Shown here piece by piece: positions 11,601 to 23,600 of a stretch of 64,000 bases of DNA. The notes beneath the pieces are model-generated. The model did not search any database. It was not told the DNA's origin and saw only the letters and a list, made by a program, of their open reading frames with translations. A program made the translations under genes and the position numbers. Position 1 is the first letter of the stretch. Each line of letters opens with the position of its first letter. The stretch comes from Dromiciops gliroides (Eukaryota; Chordata; Mammalia; Microbiotheria; Microbiotheriidae), in assembly GCF_019393635.1 (NCBI RefSeq), contig NC_057861.1:172579577-172643576 (forward strand). The letters are read 5' to 3'.

Positions 11601-14600
11601 TTGATGCAAAATGAGGTGGTAAAGTGTTTCCAACTACTAGCTCAGGTAGCACTTGGTGGCAACAGATCTATAGTCTACGTAACTCTGACCCCCTGGTGAC
11701 TCAAAGCCAACAGGCTTCTGTAACAAATACATCCCAGCAATATTCCTTAAAAATAGGCAAAAATGTTTTTTCTCTGTCTAAAAAGCAAGTTAATATATGA
11801 AAACTTCCCATCTATTGACTGCCTAAAATCATCGCCTAATGGGTTGGATTTATCCTTTCATTTTCTTGTCTCTGATTCCAAAGTCGAAAGTGTATCCCCA
11901 TTTGGTGATGAATCTTCCCCTGAGTACTCAGAGGTCACAGAGAACTTATCAAAGGTACAATTTAATTATTATTGATTTGTCCCTCAATATAATCATTTTG
12001 ATGTACTCATGTGCTGAATTTTAGAGGGGAAACATGGTCTAGTTTTTTTGTTGTCTTTAATAAAAGGGCAGTTTCATAGCTTTAGTTTTTATTATGATTA
12101 TTATGGTTATGATTATTTTGTTCTTAGTCTGCAGCTCACAAATCCTCAATGGAAAGTGCCATCCTCAAGCGAAAACCACAAAATAAGGGGGCATCAGGTA
12201 AAATCAATGAGATATAATTATGGAGAATGATTTTTAATGTACAGTGCTTCTCTTAACCTGTAATAGGTTGTTTTATCCACCATCAGTCAGATGACATTGT
12301 TCTTGGTCTCTGGAAGCATCAAATTGCTTATTTTCTAACTGTAGCTGATTAAAATGTTTTGATCAGATGAATTCAGCCTTACTTTCTCAGGAAGTGTTTA
12401 ATGCACTGAATTTGTCAGGCCTCCTTCTTCTCTAGACCCTCAGAAGCTAGTATATCATGAAAAATGTTTATATACTCCCAAGGGTATATGGAGCCTCTGT
12501 GATCTGCTGATTCCAGAGGATCTGAGGCACATGAGTCAGTTGTGGGGCTAATTTGAGAGCATATGAGGAGTCCAGTTTAGTCTGTGGTCAAACTAGGTAT
12601 ACAGTTGAATAGGGCCTGGAGTCTACTTGGATGGGAGTTGACTTCGATGATGGGAAAGCCAAATAATGCTCAACCAAGGGTACCCATCTTACTGTAGATC
12701 TTCTTTCTAGCATTCAGGGTCATGTTGGGCATCATCAGTTAGTTTTTAGTACTTTATTCCTGGATTGTCACATCCTTTATTTTCTATACCCATATACTGT
12801 TCTCTCTGTTTATACTCCAATATAGTATGTTTTTTTTTGCCTAGGAAGGGGGAGTTATATGATGGCACACAGCTAAAATGTAAAAAATAATAAAAAGTCA
12901 TGCAATTTTAGACTTGAACCCACTAGATATTATATTTTTACCATCTTATTTTAATTGCCTTTTGGATAGTTAATGCAATGATAGAAAATGAAATTCATCT
13001 GCCATCGAGAATGGTAAATTAATTATTTCTGATCCAATTAGTATTTATTCATTCTAAAAGGTACAATGGAAAGAACCTTGGATTTGGAGTCCAGAACTCT
13101 CTTTAAATTCTAGTACTTTCCCTTACTGGGTGTGTGTCCTTGGTCAAATTATTAACTTTACTAAGCCTCAGTTTCCTCATTTATAAAACTAGGATTGATA
13201 TCTTTAATACCTAACTCAGTAGGTTTTCATGAGGTGCACGTGACATGACATTTTGTAATGTTTCAAAGTCAATCAGTAGTCCTAGAACCATAAAAATTTA
13301 GATGTAAAAGAGGCCTTTGAGATAATTTACCCTCAAAATTTCAGAGTTGGAAGGGACCTCAGTAATTATAGAGTGTAATTCATCCCCTAAAAAGAGTTCC
13401 TTTTACACCATGCCAACTGAGAATTTGTCAGTCCCTGCTTGAAGGCCTCTGATGAAGGGAAACCTACTACCTTCCAAGGACATCCATTCAATTTGGGGAC
13501 ACCTCTAATAGTTTGGGTTCTTTTCTTACAGCCAGCCTAAATTTGTTCTCTGCAATTTCTACACCTTGTTCCTCATTCTGTCCTCTGGGGCCAAGCATAA
13601 GGAGTCTCACTCCTCTTCTGAGGTCCTCCCCAGGTCTAAATCTATGGAACTCTACCAGGGAATGATTAAGGCTCATGTTCATACAGCACTTTCTTTACAG
13701 TGACCCTCTGAGAGATAGTCCTATGCTTATTTTCTATGCTCCCATGACCCCAGAAGCCAAATTTACCCCATATTGTAATCCAAGGAAGTTTCATTTGTGA
13801 AGAGCAAAAAAAAAAAGACCTTGTTATATAGTATGGTTTTACTTCTATGTGTGTGGTGGAGGGGATTCCATTTTATAGACTATAGGGACAACACTGAACT
13901 GAGGTTTTGGTGTATTTCTATAAAAATAAGGGACTTTGTAGGGCTGGCCCTAGTAATAATAGAAAACATTTATAAAACCCTTACTATGTCACTTTACAAA
14001 TATGATCTCATTTGATCCTCACAATAACACTGGGAGGCTGGTGCTGCTTTTATCCTGATTTGGCAGATAAGGAAACTGAGGCAGATGTTAAGTGACTTGC
14101 CTGGAATCACACAGCTAGTGAGTGTCTGAGGCTATATTTGAACCCAGGTCTTCATGACTCCAGGACCAGTGCTCTATCAATTAATTGTAACACTTAGCTG
14201 CCCCCATAGTAAGTAATGGGTAACACCTGTCACTTGTGGAACTCAAAAGGTTTTATTTGTTATTAAACATTTTCTATCCTGTCACAGGGCCTGAGATTCC
14301 AGATGACATTTTTTTTTAGTTAGAACATTGCCCCCCCAAAATGCATTTTGAAATACAGGTTTTATCCAGGAAAGTAGGACAATATTAATTTTTGTTTTTT
14401 TAAAATAACTTGACTTGTTTCTTTTTGGCAGCTTGCAATATTTTCTCCTTGACCTGAGAGCTCTGGAATTTGGCTATAATATTCCTAGGAGTTTTCCTTT
14501 TGGGATCTCTTTCTGGAGGTGATTGGTGGATTCTTTCAATTTCTATTTTAGCTTCTTCTTCTAGAATTTCAGGGCAATTTTCCCCGAGAATATCTTGGAA

Positions 14601-17600
14601 GATGGTTTCTAAGCTCTTTCCTTGATCATGGTTTTCAGGTAGTTCAATGATTTTCAAATTATGTCTCCTGGACCTATTTTCCAGGTCAGCAGTTTTTCCC
14701 AGAATACATTTCACATTGCCCTCTATTTTTTATTCATTTGGATTTGCTTTATTGTGTCTTTATTTCTCATAAAGTCATTGGCTTCCATTTGTTCAATCCT
14801 CATTCTTAGGCAATTATTTTCATCAGAGAGCTTTTGTACCTCCTTTTCCATTTGGCCAATTTGACTTTTCAAGCTGTTAACTTTTTTCTCATGTCTTTCC
14901 TGCCTCACCCTCATTTCTCTTTCCATTTTTTCCTCTACCTCTCTAACTTTATCTTCAAAGTCCTTTTTGAGCACCTCTATGGCCTGAGACCAATTTGTAT
15001 TTTTCTTGAAAGCTTCAGATATAGGGGCCCTGATGTTGATATCTTCCTCTGAGGGTGCCCCTTTCTTTGGTGGGAATTCCCTACATTGATCAAATCCTGA
15101 ATGTAAACACTGAGGACAGTGAACTTCCACCCTCAGAGCCCAAGTATTGAGTCCATTTTCCAGGCCCCAATTCAAAAGGTTCCATCTAGCAAAGGGAGTG
15201 TGGTGGGGAAATCAAGGATATATCAGGTTTTAGATGGGCAAGAGATTCAGAGCATGGGAGAGGTAGCCTAGGAGGATCCCTGGAGAGGTCACTGAAGTAA
15301 AAGGGTGAAGGGCAGACTCCCAAGGGGAGAGGAGATACCCAGAAAGAAGGTAAAAAGGGATACAAAAATAGAAAAGAAAAATGAAAGGGGCACCAGAAAC
15401 TATTTACTTTGATTTAGCCCAAGACTGGCCCTGAAAAGATTGTGTTTTTTAAACATTAGTCACTCAACAAACAGTTATTATGCAGACACTGCATTGATTG
15501 CTGGGGATACAAATATAAGCAAAAAGAAAGATAACCCCTGCCTGCAGAGAGCTTACATTCTAATGGGAAAAGACAACACAAGAAAGGAATCTGAAAAGCT
15601 GAGAGGTGTACTCACTTAATGGAATGGAGTCAGAAGAACTGAGAGAAGGATGAAGGATGGATGGATGGCCTGGGATGCTTCCCCAAAATGGAAGATCTGA
15701 GAGGAACTCACCAATGAGAGAAGGAAGATGCATGGTAGAGGGATGCTCCTAGTTTAGTCAGTCTGCACTTTTGTTAAGCAGAGTGTTTCTGATTTCTGGG
15801 AAGAAATAGTTTTGATATTTCTGTTCTCTTTTGGGATCACTGAAATGCTTTTACTTCCCCTGATCAGTTGACATGGTAGCAAAATAATAATAAGAAACTC
15901 CTAGTAATAAACAGTTCTTGACACTTTCCCTGAATGTTGATCAGTTTTTTTTAATAGATTCCAGCAAGGAGAAAACTTGGACTTGGGATAATGTGATGTT
16001 TATGGAGCTTTCTTTGCCTTTAGCTTTATTGGATGATACTTTGGAAATGCCAAAACAACAAAAATTAGAAGAGGACCACACACCATTTTCCCCTGTTGCC
16101 TTAATGCCAGGAGAAAACCCTGTTCCTACAGGTAATATTGGACATACACCAAAATTAAAGGTAAAATGCTAATTGTGTGTTTAGAAAGGCTGTGAGTGAC
16201 CTGTGTACCACTGGAAGGAGACACTACAAGAGGAATGAGTAATAGTTCTGAACATAAACTTCATCTCCTTTAAAGTTTTACTTAGAGCTTTCTTATTACA
16301 GAAGAAATGAAAAAAAAATGAAAAAGCATTTATTAAGTGCTTACTGTGTGCTAAATGCTGAGTGAGGATGCAATTACAAAACCAGATATGCTTTCTGCCC
16401 TCGAGGAGCTTACATTCCAATGGAAACTACACACAAAAGGGAGTGGTGGTCAGAGAGGCCCACTGTGGTCCAGAATGTTAAAGTCAAGTGACCAAATATT
16501 TATTAAGTACCTACTATGTGCTAGGGACTGTGCGAGGCATTGGGGATACAGAGCCAAAAACAGTCCCTACTATCAAAGGGTTCACAATCTAATGAGAGAG
16601 ACAACCTGTAAACAACTACGTAAAGTCTATATACAAAACATACACGTACACATATACACACATGTACACACATGCATTTATTTATACATGTGCACACACA
16701 TTCACTCGCACATATACATACTATATATATACACATACACATATACATACAGTTTTACACATACATATATACATGTGTATAAATAAAATTGTAAGTAATC
16801 TTAGAGGGAAGGTGCTAGAATTAAGGGATACTGGGAAAGGCTTCTTGTAAATGGTGGAATTTTATATGGAACTTTATGGAAACAAGGGAATCCAGGAGAC
16901 AGATGAGGGGAGAGAGAATTCCAGACATGGAGGATAGCAAGTGCATATACCCAAAGTCTGGAGACAGAGTATGTTATGTACAGAACAACAAAGGAGTCAG
17001 CATCACTAGATGTTAGAATACAATGAGAGAAGAAAGATATCACAAGATTGGAAAGGTAGTGGGGGAAGGGTATGAAAGCTTTTAAAAACTGAACAGAGGA
17101 TTTACTATGTGATCCTAGAGGTGATGGGGATCCACTGGAGTTTATTGAATAGGGGGTCTGATGTGGTAAGACCTGTGCCTTAAGAAGATCATTTTGATAA
17201 CTTAGTGGAACATGGATTGGAGTGAGGAGAAACTTGAGACAGGGAAACTAAGCAATGTGCTATTGTTATAGACCAGGCATGAGGTGATGAGATCCTGTAC
17301 CCAGAGTGGTAGCAGTATCAGAGCAGAGGGGACATATAGGAGAGAGATTTTGAAAATAGAAACAATAGGATATGGTGACAGATTGGAAGTGCCAAATGAA
17401 GAGTTAAGCTTTTGAGCCAGGTGATAATGAGGGTGATTGGTGCCCTTGACAGTAATAAGGAAATTAGAAAGAGGGGAACATTTTTGGGAAAAGATAATGA
17501 ATTTGGTTTTAGACATGTTGAGTTAAAGATGCCTTTGGGACACCGAGTTCAAAACATCCAATAGGCAGCAGTTGGGAGATAGGAGACCAGAGATCAGGAG

Positions 17601-20600
17601 AGGTTGTTGTTGAGTCTTTTCACTGGCATTCAACTAGTTGTGAAACCATTTGAGATTTTCTTGGTAAAGATACGGGAGTAGTTTGCCATTTCCTTCTCTA
17701 GCTCATTTTATAGATGAGGAAAGTGAGGCAAACAGGGTTAAGTGACTTGCCCAGGGTCACAAAGCTAGTCAGTGTATAAGGCTGGATTTGAACTTGGGAA
17801 GATGATTCTGTGACTATAGACTTGGTGCCCTATTCACTGTGCCACCTGGCTGCTTGGGAGAGAAGTTAGGACTGGATAAATGGATATAAAAATTATCTGC
17901 ATAGAGATGACATTTGAATCCATGGGATTAAATGTATCACCAAGCAAAATAGTGTAGAAGAGTAAGAGCAGACAGCCCAGGAGAGGGCCTTGAGGAACAT
18001 ACAGGGTTAGCAAGTATGAGCTAGATGAAAGTTAAGGAAAGGATATCGAGAAGCAATGCTCAGACAGATAAGAGAATCAAGATACATCAGTGTCACAAAA
18101 GGCTACAAAGGGAAGACTATCAAGGAGAAGAGGGTGATTGATAGTGTCAAATGCTACAGAGATGTCAATAAGGATGAGGACTGAAAAAGCATCGGTAACT
18201 TTGGAGAGAATGAAATAGAAGTACCCATTGTAGGAAGCCTCCTAAAGGAGTTTTGTCACAAAAGGGAGGAGAGCAATAGGACAATAGGTATTGAGGACAG
18301 ATGCTATGATCAAGTGAGCCTTTTTTAAGGATGAGAGAGAAATGAGTGTGTTCATAGGCAGAAGAAAGCAGCCAGTAGAAAGAGATTGAAGATATCTGAG
18401 AAAATGAGAATAATAGAGAAGGCAGTCTTTTTGGAGGAGAAGGCGGGATGGAATGGGATAATTTGTACATGTACAAGGGTTGACCTTGGCAAGAAGGGCC
18501 ATCTCTTCATGTGACCCAGTGGTGAAGGTATCTGAATGATGTTAGGTGAAGAAGGGATATGTGGAAACTTGAGGATAATGACTTCATTTTTTTCCAATGA
18601 AATATAAGGCAAGGTTCTCACCTGGGAGGGTAGGGCAAGGGAAACTATGGAAGGTTTCAGGGGAGATTTAAAAAGTTTGGAGCATAGTTAATCAATTAGG
18701 GAAGTATGAAAAGGTTGCTTTTCTGCAGTGATGACCCAGTAGAGCTAATGATACATAAATTTGTAGTGTACTCAGCATAGTTTTGTGATTTTCTCCAGCT
18801 TTGTTCAGTAACACAAGAATAGGAGTGAAGGCAATAGATGCTGGGATCCAAGTTAAAGGAATGTTGAGTGGAGCCATTGAGGCCTGGATTGAACTACTCT
18901 ATTTAGGAATCACATTTGTGTCATAAAAGGAATTTGGTAGAACTCCTTCACCTATTTTTTCAAATAGTATTCATTGTTTCCAAATAGTATTCATTGTTCT
19001 TTAAGTATTTGGTAGAATTCACTTGGTAAAAACCTATCTGGCCCTGGAGATTTTTACTTAGGGAGTTCATTGATAGCTTGTTCAATTTCTTTTTCTAAAA
19101 TGGGCTTATTTAAGGATTTTATTTCCTCTTCAGTTAACCTGGGCAATTTGTATTTTTGGATATATTTATCCATTTAATTTAGATTGCCAAATTTATTGGC
19201 ATACAGTTGGGTAAAATAGTTCCTAAATACTGCTTTCATTTCCACTCCATTGGTGGTGAATTCACCCCTTTATTTTTGATACTAGTAATTTGGTTTTCTT
19301 CTGTCTTTTTAAAAAAATCAAATTCACTAAAGGTTTATCTATTTTAATGATTTTTTAAAATAAAACCATCTCTTAGTTTGATTAATTCTATAGTTTTCTT
19401 ACTTTCAATTTTATTAATTTCTCCTTTGATTTTCAAGATTTCTAGTTTACTATTTAATTGGGGATTTAAAATTCTTTTTCTCTTCCCCTATTCTCCTTTT
19501 ATTCTGCCCCTCAAATTTGTTTATATCATTACATCTAAGTCATTTTAATAACAATACCCTAGTAGAGATACAGATCTCAAGAGTTAAAAGTATTATCCTC
19601 CCTCATAGGGATATAAACAGTTTAACCTCATTGAACAACCTTTTTTCCCTGTTTACCTCTTTATACTTCTCTTGAGTCTTGTATTTGTAGATCAAATTTT
19701 CTGTTCAGTTCTGGTCTTTTCTTCAGGAAATCTTGGAAGTCCTCTGTTTCATTGAATGTTCATCTTTTCCCCTGAAAGATAATGTTCAATTTTGCTAGAT
19801 AGTTGATTCTTGGTTGTAATCCAACAAAATTGTGTATAATATTTCAGAGGAAAAAATGGGACTTGATTGAAAAAGAGGACTTTCAGGTATTCATGATGGA
19901 AAGACCTGAACTGAATAGAAAATTTGACTTTCAAATACAATATCCAAGAGAAGCATAAAAGGGTAAACAGGAAAAAGAAATCATGAGGGATGTTAACAGG
20001 CTAAAATGTTTACATTCCTACATGGGAAGATGATACATCTGACTCATAAGAACTTTCTCAGTATTAGGGCAGATGATAGGAATACCTTTAGACAGAGGGC
20101 ACAGGTGGGAATTAATTACGAAGGGATGATATCTGTAAGGCATTTATTTTTTGTTTACTGTTTTTTGTGGGATAGTCAGGGCCAGATGGCATGCCTGGGG
20201 TCATGGAGTTGGTGGTTGTCTTGTGTCTGACACCAGATTTGGACTTGGGTCCTCCTGGGTCCAGGGTGGGTACTTTGTCCACTGTGTCACCTGGCTGCCA
20301 CATGATGACATCATTAGGGTAAAGTTGAGGGGGGGAGAGGATTGCACTGGGGGAGGGGAAAGAGGAGAGGTAGAATGGGATGAAATCTCACATGAAAGAA
20401 GATAATGATAGAAAGAAACTTAAGGGGCAGAATAAAAGGAGAATGGGGGAGGTGGAATGAGGTTAATTACATCATATGAAGAGGCACAAAAAACCTATTA
20501 CAGTAGAGGGAAAGAAGGGAGGGGTGAGCATTATTTTAATTGTTAGTAATCTTAACTGTGAATGTGAATGGTAATGGACTCTCCCATAAAACAGAAGCGA

Positions 20601-23600
20601 ATAGCAGAGTGGGTTAAAAGTCGGAATCTTTTCAAAGAAAACCTTTATAAAAAATACACAGTCAATCAAAAAACACAGGCCATGTCCAAAAACTGTCCAT
20701 TCTGCATCTTGCTTCTATCAATTGTCTGTCAGGAGGTGGATATTATACTTCATCTTCACTGCTCTGGAGTCTTGTTTGGTCACTGAGTTAATTAGTCATG
20801 ATTTGTGTTTGGGGGGGATATTATATAATACATTTCAACTTATTCTAAGAAATACTTAGCCTTACAGGTTATACCAGACAGTCTAGGAGAGTCTGCTATC
20901 ATCTCTTCCTTTGAAGACTTTACTAAAAAATTGAAGAAAAATATTGAGGTAATATTGACTTTGACATTTTGATGAATTTATTACTATTTAGACTTCCCTT
21001 TATGAATACAGCTCACATCTTTTCTAATTATTTATGAGCTGTCTCTGCCAAATAATCCATCCCATTCTGGCTAACCTAGTGTTGCCCTCTGCATTAAGAT
21101 GGCCATTGGTAGATAGGAGCACATTCTCTCACTAGGCCAATAATGTCAGCCTGTCCTATGTGGCAGGATGACCAAAAATTTGAGATCCCACAGTCACTTC
21201 TATATCAGAATGAAACTCTCCAGTAAGATGGCAGTGGAGGTTGATATAATTGTGCATGATACTAGTAAAAGAATATGTTGCAATGACTGAACAATGATCA
21301 ATCCAATTTATTTTGTGATGTCTAATTCTTTCTTCACTGAATGTCTGTTGCATCCTTTTGTATGTTGAATAGTTACTTGCCCTTGAGGGGGAGGAATAGT
21401 AAATTTAACTCTGTTCCAGACACATAATCACCCAGTCCCTCTTTTGAACAGTGTTTTCCATTTTTAGGAAAGCTATAGTATGACAATAACTGAATCATAA
21501 GAGCAAACTTTTGGCCTTGTCCTCATTAACACTGCAGTCATACTAAGTTAATAAGAATTAATTAGATTGTTGTCTGCTGGTAGGAAAAAGGGATTAGAAA
21601 ATCTAAGAATAATATTAGCCAGGGGGAGACTTGATATAGTAGAACAAGAAGAGGGGTGATTGGGGAGAATGGTTTCAAGGAAAGTTTATAGACAGGCTGA
21701 GAAATGGAGCAACTTGGAACCAAATAAAAGTAGCTTGAATCTTTGTTTAAAAAAACGGCTTACATGGCAATTTTGCGTTTCATTTTCAGTATGAATGACT
21801 ACAATTTCCTGTAGGCCCTTTTAGAATCAATTAAGTCCCAAGTGTTTATTAGGTATATGTATGGTCCAGACATTGTTCCAGGGATCAAGATAAAAAGACA
21901 AAAATGAAACAATTCCCATCCTCAAGTTGCTTATGTTCCAGCAGAGGTGACAACATATACACAAAATGGATCCCAACATAAAAAAAAATATTCTGGAAGG
22001 AGGAGTGGAATTAACATCTGTGGTGATCAAGAAAGGTTGAATAGAGAAGGTTTAATGTTGTCTAGCTAGTGCTAGATAGGCATCTTTGATGCTTCGTTGC
22101 CTCTTAAAGGGTTTGTCCAAAGTGACAGTTAAGGGAATTATCTGGCCTCATCCTGTAGATGGCCCAAATTTTTTAGTCAGCAATTAGTAACAATCTTTGA
22201 AAAACTTTGCCATTTTTCTTTAAAACAACTTGCAATGTTGCTAGCATTTTGACTAAAGGTACTAGAAATGTTTTTAAAGGTCCCTTCTGGTGTTAAAATG
22301 TTATCACTCTAAGAAAATTAAATGTTGTCTTCATAATCTTTGGCAGAATATGCTGATGGAGTGAATGTGAGTCTTCTGTCACCACATGTTCTTGTCCTCA
22401 CTATTCAACAGTGTTCTCAATGGGCATCTGGCATCATCCCCTTAAATGAAAACATGGTGGTGTTAGTCATATATTACCTAGCTTTGGAGGGGTTCCTTTT
22501 TTAAACAAAACATGTTTATTGATCAATTTCCACATTAATCCTTCTTTTCCCACCCTTCCCCAGAATCCTCCTTTTTAATGAAGAAAAACTGTGTGGTGTA
22601 AATTTAATTAACTTTTTGGTTATGATTCAGTCTAGGAACAAGGACAAAGATATTTGTATCCAAAATGCTATGAAAGCATCTGAGAAGGTGACCATGCTTT
22701 TAAACCAGCTCCATCAATGTAGGTAAATAATAATTAAATTGAACAAGGTCATAATGAGTGCAGTGGCCACTGTATTAATAGTAGGTGTAGAGCTCAAGAA
22801 AGTTGAAGAAATATATGACTTTAAGAAGCTTGCCCTGTCTCTACCACTTGGTAGTAATCACATATATCTTTCTTCTCTTCTTTTTCACATTCTTCCTCTC
22901 CTTTTTGTTTTTCCGCCTCTTCTTTTTCTCTTTCTTCACCCTCTTTTTCTTTCTTTCCTCTTTTTTTTCCTTTCATGCCCAGCCTTTAACATACACTGGC
23001 TGTGTGACCCTTAGCAAGTCTTTGAACTTCTCACTGTTTTAGGTAACTCTCTCAAAGATTATAGATTGCCTAGTGGGTGCCCAGCTGCCTCATCAACAAA
23101 GGGAATTTCTTCTAGGAGTTCTCTATTTCAATGAAATCACAGGTCCTATTGCTATACTTATAAATGATGATTCTCTGGGATAGGAAGCAGGGAGGATTAT
23201 ATTGGCAAATGTAGGTAATAAAAAGATATCAACAAAAATTATTTTTTAAATGACTATTTTTACTAAATTGAAAAGAAATTGTTATTTCTGGACTGGACAT
23301 GGATAAGAGTTGGGCAGGATGGGTTTGTGATTTGCACTACTGAAGAGAGTAGCCACATTGCTGATAGCCTTGCTCTATCAGAGCCCTTCGTGTTTTTCTG
23401 GAGATAATCTTTTTAACAACAACAAAAAAGACAAAGGAGCAGCTATGGTATATTGAGGTGAGCCTTACAGAGACCAGTCTTCAAGGAGGAGAATGGCAAA
23501 AGGTAGCCTTCCTTTTGAAATATAGTATTTAATAATATTTGAATAATGCTTTTAGCTCTTTTCCTTAAAGAGTTTTCCTGTGTTGTCACTTTAGGAAAAG

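Larger units (their letters stand above)
16310..18920 (-). mobile_element. Long L2 LINE copy, antisense, interrupted
   Basis: It begins with two reversed L2 ends in tandem (16318 and 16495), then continues for about 2.3 kb into the RT-coding part. The - strand near 18300-18240 encodes [11 protein letters not shown], matching the YRPISLLPFLSK motif of CR1/L2 reverse transcriptases. It is interrupted by the CA/TA microsatellite (16629-16790) and a SINE (17605-17858). Frameshifts throughout. Confidence 0.72.

Noticed and set aside
16132..16160. Ending SYCP2L exon g at the internal GTAATA
   Set aside because: It would leave phase 1, incompatible with the phase-0 start of the 20868 exon; the 16160 donor restores phase 0.
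16521..16850. Long Tyr/His/Thr-rich and Cys/Val-rich open frames on both strands
   Set aside because: They lie over the (CA/TA)n microsatellite; open frames there are low-complexity artefacts.
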